This document shows positions 7,733 through 16,230 of a DNA stretch of 32,867 nucleotides, piece after piece. The stretch covers positions 1-32,867 of the forward strand of contig CAZOFA010000017.1 of NCBI GenBank assembly GCA_964578975.1, given 5' to 3'. The stretch comes from CAYRUP01 sp964578975. Its GTDB lineage: Bacteria > Pseudomonadota > Gammaproteobacteria > DSM-16500. The notes beneath the pieces were generated by a model. The model searched no databases, was not told the DNA's origin, and saw nothing but the letters and a program-made list of their open reading frames with translations. Each line of letters opens with the position of its first letter. Positions within the stretch are counted from its first letter, which is position 1. The translations under genes and the position numbers were made by a program.

Positions 7733-7960
7733 AACCCCCCGGCGCAAGACCAAAAAAATAAATAAACCCCGCCGCCGGGAAGCACCCGCACGAAAAATTA
7801 TAAAAAAGTTTAAAAATAATATTTTTTTAGAANNNNNNNNNNTCTTCCTCCCGGGTTTGTGTAAATTTCTTTTTTTGGTGTCCATACTTCTCATCCCCCC
7901 GAGGCCTTAAACTTTTAAAAATCTATCCCCGCCGGGGCGGGAATGACACGTCAAGTTCTG
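7733..7960. other. repeat-like C-rich intergenic stretch with a 10-N assembly gap
   Basis: Between the convergent pilin and uup-like genes, the sequence shows C homopolymers, G/C-rich patches such as CCCCGCCGCCGGG, and AT-only runs around Ns at 7833-7842. Near 7927 it reads CCCCGCCGGGGCGGGAATGAC, which resembles widespread dispersed bacterial repeats. I see no gene. The flanking bases may be lower quality than the rest. Confidence 0.75.
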
Positions 7961-7971
7961 TTTACTACATG

Positions 7972-9843
7972 TTATACCTTGTTATTTTTTTCCAACTCAT
8001 TCCATCGTTCATAAGTCTTTTCAAGCTCAACGGATAACTGATTCAGTCGTTCCATATGTTTTGCCACGATCTTTGGATCTTGTTGATAAAACTCTGCAGC
8101 CGCTGTCATTGCTTGTAATTCGTGTTGCTCAGTCTCGAGCATTTCGATTTTTTGCGGTAACTCAGCTAATTCTTTTTGTTCTTTATAACTTAATTTTTTG
8201 ACCGGTTTTGCTTGTTCGGGGATCGTTTTTTTAGTTTTAGACGCTTCTTTTTTTTGATTGAAACTCTCTTGATAACCTCCAATATATTCTTCAATGATGC
8301 CGTCACCTGCAAATACTAACGTACTCGTGACCACATTATCCAAAAATGCACGATCATGACTGACCACTAACAATGTTCCCGGATAATCATTTAAAAGTTC
8401 TTCTAATAATTCCAATGTTTCAATATCAAGATCATTGGTCGGTTCATCCAGCACTAATAAATTCGAAGGCCGACTAAACAAACGCGCCAACATTAAGCGA
8501 TTACATTCGCCGCCCGATAAAGCTTTCACCGGTGTGCGCGCGCGTTCGGGGGTAAACAGAAAATCAGAGAGATAACTGATGACATGGCGTTTACTGCCAT
8601 TAATTTCAATCATATCGCTACCCAGAGCGAGATTATCCACGACCGTTTTTTCTAAATCGAGCGCATGGCGTAATTGATCGAAATAAGCGATATGCAATTT
8701 TGTGCCGTGTGTCACACTTCCTTGTTGAGGTGCCAATTTAGCTAATAAAATATTTAATAACGTACTTTTGCCCACCCCATTTGGGCCAATTAATCCAATA
8801 CGATCCCCGCGCATAATACGCAATGAAAAATTCATGATAAGTGGGTGATGGTGATATTGATGGGAAATATTTTTTGCTTCAATCACCAATTGCCCTGATT
8901 TTTCTGCATCATTTAATTCAAATGACGCTTTTCCTTGAAGTTCACGACGTTGTGAACGTGTCTTGCGTAATGCAATTAAGGCGCGTACTCGACCTTCATT
9001 TCGGGTTCGCCGTGCTTTAATTCCTTGTCGAATCCAACGTTCTTCGGCTGCGAGTTTTTTATCAAATACTGCATTTTGTTGTGCTTCGGCATGCAGCATT
9101 TCTTCTTTACGCCGTAAAAAATTAGCATAATCGCCAGGCCATGAGGTCAGCTGACCACGATCTAATTCAATAATACGCGTGGCTAAGCGCTGCAAGAGGG
9201 CGCGATCATGCGTAATAAAAATAAGACCGATCTCAGTCGCGAGTAATTGATTTTCTAACCACTGAATGGCTTCAATGTCTAAATGATTGGTGGGTTCATC
9301 TAACAATAATAATTCTGGATTGATCACCAGCGCACGCGCAAGTGCCGCACGCCGTTGCCACCCACCCGATAAATCACAAACGCGTTGTTCAGGGGATAAT
9401 TCTAAGCGCGTTAAAATCGTTTTAATTTCTTGTTCATAATGCCAACCTTGTTTGGCATCAATCGCCTGTTGCAAGCGTTCTAATTCTTTTAAATCATCCT
9501 CGGTATGTTCAAGCGCAAGACGCGTGGTTAATGCAAAATAATCCGCAAGCAATTGACCGGTTTCTGTTAATCCTTGCGCGACATACTGATAAACAGAAAG
9601 ATCCACTTGTTGCGGTAATTCCTGAGCTAAACGTGCAAGGCGTAAATGCGGTTTACGCCAAATCGTGCCGCTGTCAGGCAATTGAGTGCCTTCGATGATT
9701 TTGAGCAGCGAAGATTTACCCGCACCATTCCGGCCGATTAAACAAATACGTTCGCCGGATTCCACTTGCAATTTTGCTTGATCGAGCAAAAGATCAAGGC
9801 CAAACGCGAGATTAATACGATCAAGATTGATTAGAGTTGTCAT
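7972..9843 (-). CDS. uup: ABC-F ATPase, Uup type
   Basis: The 623-residue product has two ABC domains in one chain and no membrane segments. The first Walker A is GRNGAGKSS (37-45), with LSGGWQRRA (158-166) and Walker B LLLLDEPTNHLD. The second Walker A is GPNGVGKST (353-361), with LSGGECNRL (442-450) and LLVLDEPTNDLD. The linker (about 240-300) is the charged ABC-F P-site region. A C-terminal coiled coil (about 545-620) is the Uup hallmark that binds branched DNA; E. coli Uup is 635 residues. ABC-F proteins act at the ribosomal E site, and Uup is also linked to transposon excision. The ATG overlaps the stop of the upstream yheS-like gene by 4 bases (ATGA), so the two are translationally coupled. 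Confidence 0.92.
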   Translation of the reverse strand: MTTLINLDRINLAFGLDLLLDQAKLQVESGERICLIGRNGAGKSSLLKIIEGTQLPDSGTIWRKPHLRLARLAQELPQQVDLSVYQYVAQGLTETGQLLADYFALTTRLALEHTEDDLKELERLQQAIDAKQGWHYEQEIKTILTRLELSPEQRVCDLSGGWQRRAALARALVINPELLLLDEPTNHLDIEAIQWLENQLLATEIGLIFITHDRALLQRLATRIIELDRGQLTSWPGDYANFLRRKEEMLHAEAQQNAVFDKKLAAEERWIRQGIKARRTRNEGRVRALIALRKTRSQRRELQGKASFELNDAEKSGQLVIEAKNISHQYHHHPLIMNFSLRIMRGDRIGLIGPNGVGKSTLLNILLAKLAPQQGSVTHGTKLHIAYFDQLRHALDLEKTVVDNLALGSDMIEINGSKRHVISYLSDFLFTPERARTPVKALSGGECNRLMLARLFSRPSNLLVLDEPTNDLDIETLELLEELLNDYPGTLLVVSHDRAFLDNVVTSTLVFAGDGIIEEYIGGYQESFNQKKEASKTKKTIPEQAKPVKKLSYKEQKELAELPQKIEMLETEQHELQAMTAAAEFYQQDPKIVAKHMERLNQLSVELEKTYERWNELEKNNKV

Positions 9844-11690
9844 AAGTTTAATTTTTCTTTTTCAGCGCAGGCGCTAAGCCATGCTTCTTCGGTTTCTTGT
9901 AAAGTCTGATTTAAGGTGGTTTGAGACAACAAATATTGTTGCAAACGTTCCTGATGCTCTGACTCATATAAAGCGGGATCAGATAAGGCACGTTCAACCG
10001 TCACCAATTCCTGCTGTAATTTACTTAATCTTGTTTCCAAGGACTTAATTTTTTGTTCGAGCGCGCGGCGTAATTCACGATCTTGTCGTAGATTTTTACT
10101 GGTTCCAGTATTTTCCTCACGACGAAACTGCAGTAACCATTTTTCATAATCGTTCAAATCACCATTAAACGGGTTTAATTCGCCTTTTGCCACTAACACG
10201 AGCTGATCGGCACTGGTGCGCACTAAAAAGCGATCGTGCGACACAATCAGCATGGCGCCTTCATATTCTTGTAATGCAATGCTGAGCGCATTTCGCATCT
10301 CTAAATCTAAGTGGTTCGTCGGCTCATCGAGCAATAATAAATTCGGTTTTTTCCACACCAGTAAGGCGAGTGCAAGACGTGATTTTTCTCCACCGGAAAA
10401 AATATTCACGAGATCATACACACGATTACCAATAAAACCAAACGAACCCAAAAATGTTCTTAATTCTTGTTCGGATGTGGTCGGTGCAATCTCACGCAAA
10501 TGTGCTAGAGGCGTTTCATCTAAAATTAAATGATCTACTTGATGTTGCGCGAAATAACCAATTTTAACCCCCGCACTGGTTTCACGGATTCCCGCGCGCG
10601 GTGGAATTTCACCGGCTAGTAATTTAATGAAGCTCGATTTTCCTGCGCCATTCGGCCCCAGAATTGCAATACGATCATTGGGTCCAATGGTTAAATTTAA
10701 ATGACTTAAAACGACTTTGTCGCCATACGCAATTTTTGCATCTTCTAAACGGATGAGTGGATTGGGGCAATGATCGGGTGCACGAAAATGAAAATGGAAT
10801 GAGGATTCCAATTGCACGGCATTCACGAGCTCCAGTCGTTCAATGGCTTTAATACGACTCTGTGCTTGACGCGCTTTACTGGCTTTATAGCGAAAACGAT
10901 CAACAAAATGTTGCATATGCGCGATTTGTTTTTGTTGTTTTTCGTAAGCTGCTTGCTGCAACAAAATCTGCGCGGCACGCGTATTTTCGAAAGTAGAATA
11001 ATTTCCTGAATAGAGTGTTAATTCTTGATGAGCAATATGCGCAATCTGATCCACAATATGATCGAGAAATTCTCGATCATGTGAAATGAGTAACAATGTC
11101 CCGGGATATTTCATCAGCCATTGCTCAAGCCAAATCACCGCATCCAAATCTAAATGATTGGTCGGCTCATCCAGGAGCAATACATCCGAACGACACATCA
11201 GGGCGGCCGCGAGATTAAGGCGTACGCGCCAACCACCGGAAAATTCACGCACCGATTGCTGTTGTTCTTGGTGACTAAAGCCTAATCCACTCAACAATTG
11301 TGCGGCGCGTGCAGGCGCACGATAAGCGTCTATTTGGCTTAATTCTGCATGCAAATGTGCGATCTGGGTGCCATCATTTTTTTGTTCTGCGTCACGTAAT
11401 TTTTTTTCTAACTCACGTAATTCGGTATCGCCATCCAACACAAATTCCAATGCGGATTTTTCATAGCCCGGCGTTTCTTGTGCCACATGCGCTAATTTAA
11501 GTTGACGCGAAATATCAAAATCACCTTGATCCGGTTGTAATTCTTGTAACAATAATGAAAAAAGACTGGTTTTACCCGATCCATTCGCGCCAATCAGACC
11601 AATATGTTGTTTGGGAAAAATCGTCCAATTCACATTGGTTAATAAAACGGTTGTCCCTCGACGTAAAGTCAAGTTGCGTAGCGTAATCAT
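9840..11690 (-). CDS. yheS: ABC-F ATPase, YheS type
   Basis: The 616-residue product has two ABC domains: Walker A GANGSGKTS (about 34-42), FSGGWRVRLNLAAALM, LLLDEPTNHLDLDAVIWLEQ, then a second Walker A GPNGAGKSS and FSGGEKSRLALA. The linker has FVDRFRYKASKARQAQSRIK, characteristic of the YheS branch, and a C-terminal coiled coil follows. These translation factors act on stalled ribosomes. I chose the ATG at 11690 over one at 11717 because AGGTG precedes it and MITLRNL aligns with the family start. It is immediately upstream of and overlaps the uup-like gene. The two proteins are different family members, not a recent duplication. Confidence 0.92.
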   Translation of the reverse strand: MITLRNLTLRRGTTVLLTNVNWTIFPKQHIGLIGANGSGKTSLFSLLLQELQPDQGDFDISRQLKLAHVAQETPGYEKSALEFVLDGDTELRELEKKLRDAEQKNDGTQIAHLHAELSQIDAYRAPARAAQLLSGLGFSHQEQQQSVREFSGGWRVRLNLAAALMCRSDVLLLDEPTNHLDLDAVIWLEQWLMKYPGTLLLISHDREFLDHIVDQIAHIAHQELTLYSGNYSTFENTRAAQILLQQAAYEKQQKQIAHMQHFVDRFRYKASKARQAQSRIKAIERLELVNAVQLESSFHFHFRAPDHCPNPLIRLEDAKIAYGDKVVLSHLNLTIGPNDRIAILGPNGAGKSSFIKLLAGEIPPRAGIRETSAGVKIGYFAQHQVDHLILDETPLAHLREIAPTTSEQELRTFLGSFGFIGNRVYDLVNIFSGGEKSRLALALLVWKKPNLLLLDEPTNHLDLEMRNALSIALQEYEGAMLIVSHDRFLVRTSADQLVLVAKGELNPFNGDLNDYEKWLLQFRREENTGTSKNLRQDRELRRALEQKIKSLETRLSKLQQELVTVERALSDPALYESEHQERLQQYLLSQTTLNQTLQETEEAWLSACAEKEKLNL

Positions 11691-11720
11691 GAGAACACCT
11701 AAATTTTTGTGTCGCACATT

Positions 11721-11748
11721 TTAACTCTAAATCAATTTGGTTTATACT
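11721..11748 (+). promoter_or_regulatory. candidate promoter of the GDSL lipase gene
   Basis: TTAACT (11721-11726) and TATACT (11743-11748) are separated by 16 bases. AAGGAG lies before the ATG at 11786. The -35 is imperfect. Confidence 0.45.
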
Positions 11749-11785
11749 ACGACGCTTTAGCCTTCTCACAAAGGAGTGTAACTTT

Positions 11786-12742
11786 ATGAAAAAATGGTTG
11801 ATTTTATTTTTTTCGTTCTTCTTTTTTTCAACCGCATTTGCAGAATCCTTCAATCAAATTATTTTTTTCGGGGACAGTTTAACTGACAATGGTAATTTGT
11901 TTCGTCTCATTAAGATCATTCCGAAATTGCCTTATTTTCAAGGACGATTTTCAAATGGACCCACCTGGGCGGAAGACCTAGGAAAATTTTATTATGACAA
12001 AGAATATCTCGGTTACGACGATTATGCATATGGTGGAGCGACTGCGATCACCCATCTGAATAGCAATAGCACGTTGCCGATTACGCTGGAAAGTGAACTT
12101 GATGGTTATTATCTCAATTCAATGTTAGTCAACAAAAAAAATGTGCTGTATGTCATATGGATCGGCGCAAATGATTATCTCGATGATCCATCACCGAATA
12201 TACAAGCGATCGTGGGCAAAATTTCTTGGGCAGTTCAATCATTAATAAATCATGGTGCACAGAATTTTTTAATCGCGAATTTACCTGATTTAGGTCGTAC
12301 GCCTTACGCACGCGAAATGCACGCTGAGACCAGGCTGAGTAATGTAACCATCCAGCATAATGCACAATTAGATGGCGCAATTAGCCAATTAAAAAGCCGT
12401 TATCCGTCCATCACGATCGTTAAAATGGATGTGAATGCTTCTTTCAATGACGTGTTAACGAATCCTAATAAATATAATATTACGAACACGGTTGATGCTT
12501 GTCTTAACATCTCCGGGCTCACACGCAATGCGCTGAAAGATAATATTAGTCCAGACATTTTAAATTCGGTTAGCTTGATGAAGACATATCAAATCGGTCA
12601 ATCACTTCCAACACCCTGTAGCGATCCTAATACACATTTATTTTGGGATCCGTTGCACCCAACCATGGCCATCCATCAATTATTGAGTACTGTCGCGATT
12701 GATACTTTAAACAAGGCGGGATTTACAGCCAAACGGGAATAA
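11786..12742 (+). CDS. secreted GDSL/SGNH lipase or lysophospholipase
   Basis: The 318-residue product has a clear signal peptide (MKKWLILFFSFFFFSTAFA, cleavage near residue 19). SGNH blocks follow: GDSLTDNG with nucleophile S31, the Gly of AYGGA (about 83), GANDYLDD (127-134, Asn129), and DPLHP with D288 and H291. Layout and length fit secreted GDSL esterases such as the Legionella PlaA group, which act on lysophospholipids or lipids outside the cytoplasm. AAGGAG gives the start. Two cysteines (in DACLN and TPCSD) could form a disulfide. The stop overlaps the convergent metallopeptidase gene by 20 bases. Nearby Mla genes also concern phospholipids, but a functional link is only suggestive. 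Exact substrate is unknown. Confidence 0.88.
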   Translation: MKKWLILFFSFFFFSTAFAESFNQIIFFGDSLTDNGNLFRLIKIIPKLPYFQGRFSNGPTWAEDLGKFYYDKEYLGYDDYAYGGATAITHLNSNSTLPITLESELDGYYLNSMLVNKKNVLYVIWIGANDYLDDPSPNIQAIVGKISWAVQSLINHGAQNFLIANLPDLGRTPYAREMHAETRLSNVTIQHNAQLDGAISQLKSRYPSITIVKMDVNASFNDVLTNPNKYNITNTVDACLNISGLTRNALKDNISPDILNSVSLMKTYQIGQSLPTPCSDPNTHLFWDPLHPTMAIHQLLSTVAIDTLNKAGFTAKRE

Positions 12743-13421
12743 ATTGATCCACGCGGCGCACGGCTTTTCGGTGTTGCTGATAATTCGGATCAAATGATTC
12801 AACCAATTGCCAGAATTTTTCTGAATGGTTGAGATGAACGGTATGACAGAGTTCGTGAATTAAAATATGCGTGGCGAGAGGCTGCGGCAGAAAAATAATT
12901 TTATAATTGAGATTGATAGATTTATTTTTCGAACAGCTCCCCCAACGTGTTTTTTGATCACGAATAGTCATTTTTTGATAGGGTAATCGGATGGCCGCAC
13001 TCACTTGCTTTAATTTTTCACTGAGATGAATTTTAGCTTGCGCTTTTATCCAATCGATTAATAATTTTTTACCGCGCGCTTGATTGTCCACTTTTCCCAT
13101 CAGCACGAGTTCTTGAAACTGTGGGCGAATTCTCAGGGTTAATTTCATATTCGTTTCAATTTTTTGAATGCGCCAAGATTGTTGAATGGCGACTAAATCA
13201 ATGACATCAGGCACGGTACATTGATCGCGTGCGATTTTTTTTTCCCGCAATTCCAGCAGTCTTTTTTCGATCCACGCTCTATTTTTTAATAAAATATCTG
13301 GCGCGTGTTTGATATTAAAATGCGACGGAACGATGAGCTCCAATCCTTTTTCTAAGGAGGCTTTTAATTTAATATGGCGCGCGCGCAGCTGTTTTTTAAT
13401 GGTATAGTCAGGTGGCCACAA
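12723..13421 (-). CDS. YgjP-like (DUF45/M48-type) metallopeptidase-fold protein
   Basis: The 232-residue product carries the family signature: TRWGSCSKNK (158-167), a zinc-binding HELCH (189-193) and a downstream NHSEKFW (198-204). The N-terminus (YTIKKQLRARHIKLKAS) also fits. The biochemical role of YgjP-like proteins is poorly established; both metallopeptidase and UTP pyrophosphatase activities have been proposed for the family. The only usable start is TTG at 13421, two bases after the glutathione transferase stop, with AAGAAGG a little far upstream. Translation is therefore probably coupled to that gene. Its end overlaps the GDSL lipase gene on the other strand by 20 bases. Confidence 0.82.
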   Translation of the reverse strand: MWPPDYTIKKQLRARHIKLKASLEKGLELIVPSHFNIKHAPDILLKNRAWIEKRLLELREKKIARDQCTVPDVIDLVAIQQSWRIQKIETNMKLTLRIRPQFQELVLMGKVDNQARGKKLLIDWIKAQAKIHLSEKLKQVSAAIRLPYQKMTIRDQKTRWGSCSKNKSINLNYKIIFLPQPLATHILIHELCHTVHLNHSEKFWQLVESFDPNYQQHRKAVRRVDQFIPVWL

Positions 13422-13423
13422 TG

Positions 13424-14029
13424 TTATGCAAGACCTTCTTCTTTTAAAGATTTGCTCACCGAATCATGTGTTTTTATCTGTTGAAAATAGCGCGTTAACG
13501 TGGGGTATTGCGCAAGATCCAATTTTAGCCCAGGCATCCAAGTTAAGATGACAAATAAATAAATATCCGGCAACGTCAGGTGATCACCCACTAAATATTT
13601 ATTTTTTGCTAAATGTTGTTCGAGATAATTAAATTTATTTTTCATGATAGGTTGAAACACTTTTTCTTTAATGTCGTCGGGTACCATCGAATTAAAAAAC
13701 GGAGAACAGCCTTTATGCATGTCTGTTGCGACAAAAGTCAGCCATTCTAAAACACGATAACGATTATTTCCGAGGGCGGGTAATAATTTCTCGGCGTGAT
13801 GAGTTTCCGCGAGATAAATTTGTATCGCTGCATTTTCAGTTAATACCGATTGATTATCTAATTGTAATGCGGGCACAGCACCTTTGGGATTAATTTGATA
13901 ATAATCGGCACCGCTTTCGGTTTTTTTAGTTTTTAAATTAACCATTTCATATTCGCAGGGAATTTGCAATTCGTTCACCAAAATGCGTACTGCCAATGAA
14001 CAAGCGCCTTTTGAAAAGTATAACTTCAT
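13424..14029 (-). CDS. glutathione S-transferase
   Basis: The 201-residue product begins MKLYFSKGACSLAVRILVNE, the beta-class GST signature with an N-terminal Ser/Cys motif (S9/C10 region). It continues with the thioredoxin-like half containing NPKGAVPALQ (cis-Pro) and LTENAAIQIYLAE (Glu/Asn glutathione contacts). The C-terminal helical domain includes LVGDHLTLPDIYLFV, the N-capping box. It conjugates or transfers glutathione in the cytoplasm; E. coli GstA is 201 residues. It starts 21 bases after the stop of the PqiC-like lipoprotein gene, so it probably sits at the tail of the Mla-type operon. That looks like read-through grouping rather than pathway logic. Confidence 0.88.
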   Translation of the reverse strand: MKLYFSKGACSLAVRILVNELQIPCEYEMVNLKTKKTESGADYYQINPKGAVPALQLDNQSVLTENAAIQIYLAETHHAEKLLPALGNNRYRVLEWLTFVATDMHKGCSPFFNSMVPDDIKEKVFQPIMKNKFNYLEQHLAKNKYLVGDHLTLPDIYLFVILTWMPGLKLDLAQYPTLTRYFQQIKTHDSVSKSLKEEGLA

Positions 14030-14050
14030 GATTTTTCCTCAGTTAAATTT

Positions 14051-14650
14051 TTAAATGGTTCGGACAGTGAATAGCGCGAGTTGTTGTAACATACGCGCCG
14101 TGGCTTGATTTGCTGCTCTTACACCGCTCGAGGGGATTTTTGGTTGAAATGATTCTACGATAGATATTTCTTTGATAGCAACTACACGTTGGGTGGCTGC
14201 ACGAATTAATTCTGCACGCACGGTTAAATGTAAATAGCCGATCGGTCCACGATAATCTTGTAACAATTGTTGAATTTGGGTATTTAACACATAATCATAA
14301 TTCACTGAATTGGAGGTATTCACCACGGCGTGAAAATGCTTGGTATGTTGTAATGTTTGAATGAGTAAAGGATATATCATTTCAGAGGGTCGCTCAGCCC
14401 AAACATTTTTCGCAAAATAAGCGATTTTGTAGGGAGCGGTGGTATAAGCCATTTCGCGGGTTCGGTAGAGCGGATTTGTTTCAGGTGGTGTGACCAATAA
14501 CGTCATGCCGCGCGACGATTTTTTGATGGGCGGTGTGGGTAGCGTATTTAATACGTACGCAGTCGAGGGTTCTGTTTTCACCGGTGAAAACACCGAACAA
14601 CTCATCAATAAAATACTTATCGCAATCAACAATAAAAAAAATTTCTTCAT
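14051..14650 (-). CDS. ABC-transport auxiliary lipoprotein, PqiC-like
   Basis: The 199-residue product has a lipoprotein signal peptide with lipobox LLMSC (lipidated C18). A periplasmic domain follows, in which TEPSTAYVLNTLP and the AERPSEMIYPLLIQTLQHT segment match the ABC_trans_aux/DUF330 family (PqiC and relatives). Members work with MCE proteins to move lipids between inner and outer membranes. The ATG overlaps the last base of the mlaD-like stop, so the two are coupled. Position as the fourth gene after MlaE-, MlaF- and MlaD-like genes strongly supports the assignment. Outer-membrane sorting is likely because the residue after Cys is Ser, not Asp. Confidence 0.85.
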   Translation of the reverse strand: MKKFFLLLIAISILLMSCSVFSPVKTEPSTAYVLNTLPTPPIKKSSRGMTLLVTPPETNPLYRTREMAYTTAPYKIAYFAKNVWAERPSEMIYPLLIQTLQHTKHFHAVVNTSNSVNYDYVLNTQIQQLLQDYRGPIGYLHLTVRAELIRAATQRVVAIKEISIVESFQPKIPSSGVRAANQATARMLQQLALFTVRTI

Positions 14651-15471
14651 TATTTTTCACCTGGGCCCAGTGGCGGTGGTTCTTTGCCACGAATTAATAT
14701 AGATGGATTTTCTCGTAATTCTGCTGATAATGCCGATAAATTTTCAGACATATTATTAAAATTCGCAATGGCATGATTTGCATCTGGCAACAGTTGGCTT
14801 TGAATCGCTGACATGGTTTGCGTGCTGTTTTGTATGAGCAGCGGAAGTTTAGCACTCGCTCTTTGCGTATTAATTAAAATCGCCGTTAATTTTTGATTAT
14901 TCATCGCGATTGTCCCAGTAATTTGACTGGTATTTGCGAGTATTTGTTTGATGGAGAGTAAATTATCTTTATCCAATAATGCTTTTATCGATTCACTGAC
15001 TTGCTTCACGCTATCCGTTAATTTTTGTAACGCAGTGTCAAGTTGCAGAAAAATAGAAGGACCGGTTTTAATAATCGGATAAGGTTGATTGCCGATGGCT
15101 TTCAGTGGTCGAGGATCATCACCTTTGTCTTTGAGAGAAATATAGGTAATGCCGGTCACACCACGTGTGCTTAACGTTGCAAATGTGCCGCGCGAGATCG
15201 GTGTGTCAGATTGAATGCTTAATAACAGTTCGACGGATTTCGGATCATTTTTATTAATTTTAATACTATCCACATTACCCACACTCACGCCATTAAATTC
15301 AACCGTTGCATCATTGCTTAATCCGGTGACTGCTTCTTGCATATCTACTTTATACGTGGTGTAAGTTTGTGTGGAAAAACCAGCAGAAAGCCAGATAATC
15401 GCCAACACCATAAATGAAAATAAAATGATAACGAAAGCACCGATAATGGTGTAATTAACTTTAGTATCCAT
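14650..15471 (-). CDS. mlaD: MCE-domain lipid-binding protein, MlaD-like
   Basis: The product (273 residues from the ATG at 15471) has one N-terminal membrane anchor (about 8-30) and one MCE domain. The domain runs from YKVDMQEAVTGLSNDATVEF to about VTGITYISL. A long helical periplasmic tail (about 130-260) and a Pro-rich C-terminus (GKEPPPLGPG) follow. MCE proteins form hexameric rings that carry phospholipids across the periplasm. The tail is longer than that of E. coli MlaD (183 residues), as in group members that work without a soluble MlaC shuttle. A GTG at 15480 could add three residues. I preferred ATG because MDTKVNYTIIGAF matches the usual start. It follows mlaF by 15 bases. Confidence 0.88.
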   Translation of the reverse strand: MDTKVNYTIIGAFVIILFSFMVLAIIWLSAGFSTQTYTTYKVDMQEAVTGLSNDATVEFNGVSVGNVDSIKINKNDPKSVELLLSIQSDTPISRGTFATLSTRGVTGITYISLKDKGDDPRPLKAIGNQPYPIIKTGPSIFLQLDTALQKLTDSVKQVSESIKALLDKDNLLSIKQILANTSQITGTIAMNNQKLTAILINTQRASAKLPLLIQNSTQTMSAIQSQLLPDANHAIANFNNMSENLSALSAELRENPSILIRGKEPPPLGPGEK

Positions 15472-15486
15472 AGGCGCCACTTTCCA

Positions 15487-16230
15487 TTAGTTTGATCCTT
15501 TAAAAAAATCTTGAATCAAGGGATGTGGATTTTTCATCATGTTTTCAGGTGTATCAATACATAACACTTTTCCTTCACCCAAAAACGCTACTCGGTCGGC
15601 TACTCGTTTCAAGCTTTCAATATCATGCGTTACCATTACAATAGTCAAACCCATAGTTGTCTGCAAGTTTATTATTAATTCATCAAATGCCATGACTTTA
15701 TTGGGATCAAGGCCTGCCGTCGGCTCATCCAGAAACATGAGTTCAGGATCAAGCACAACCGCGCGCGCGAGTGCTGCACGTTTTTGCATGCCACCGCTCA
15801 ATTCTGCTGGATATTTGTTCGCAGCCTCGGCCGGTAACCCCGCGAGTACAATTTTAAGTAAAGCCAGTTCACGAATGGTTTTATCGTCGAGTTGGGTATG
15901 CTCTTTTAATGGGAAAGACACATTCTCTAAAACAGTTAATGAACTAAATAAAGCATTTTGCTGAAATAAAACACCCCAACGACGCTGTATGCTGAGTAAC
16001 GTTCTGGGAGATGCTTTTAATATTTCTTGATCGAAAATTCGAATCGATCCACCGGTTGGTGTCAGAAGACAAATCATTTCATTCAATAACACCGTTTTTC
16101 CCGTTCCACTGCCGCCGACAATGACGAATATTTCACCCGGATTGACAGATAAATTGATATCTTTATGCACCCAGGCACCGCCGAGATAGGTTTTTAATTT
16201 TTGAATTTCAATCAGGGATTTTGTCGTCAT
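15487..16230 (-). CDS. mlaF: ABC transporter ATPase, MlaF-like
   Basis: The 247-residue ATPase has Walker A GGSGTGKTVL (39-48), signature LSGGMQKRAALARA and Walker B ELMFLDEPTAGLDP, with the switch His in MVTHDIESL. The GMQKR form of the signature is characteristic of the MCE-associated MlaF/Mkl group. It powers lipid transport at the inner membrane together with the MlaE-like permease. Its ATG overlaps the permease stop by 4 bases (ATGA), so the subunits are translationally coupled. Confidence 0.93.
   Translation of the reverse strand: MTTKSLIEIQKLKTYLGGAWVHKDINLSVNPGEIFVIVGGSGTGKTVLLNEMICLLTPTGGSIRIFDQEILKASPRTLLSIQRRWGVLFQQNALFSSLTVLENVSFPLKEHTQLDDKTIRELALLKIVLAGLPAEAANKYPAELSGGMQKRAALARAVVLDPELMFLDEPTAGLDPNKVMAFDELIINLQTTMGLTIVMVTHDIESLKRVADRVAFLGEGKVLCIDTPENMMKNPHPLIQDFFKGSN

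Noticed and set aside
7700..7894. Open frame crossing the run of Ns on the minus strand
   Set aside because: Frame across an assembly gap is meaningless and the translation is low complexity.
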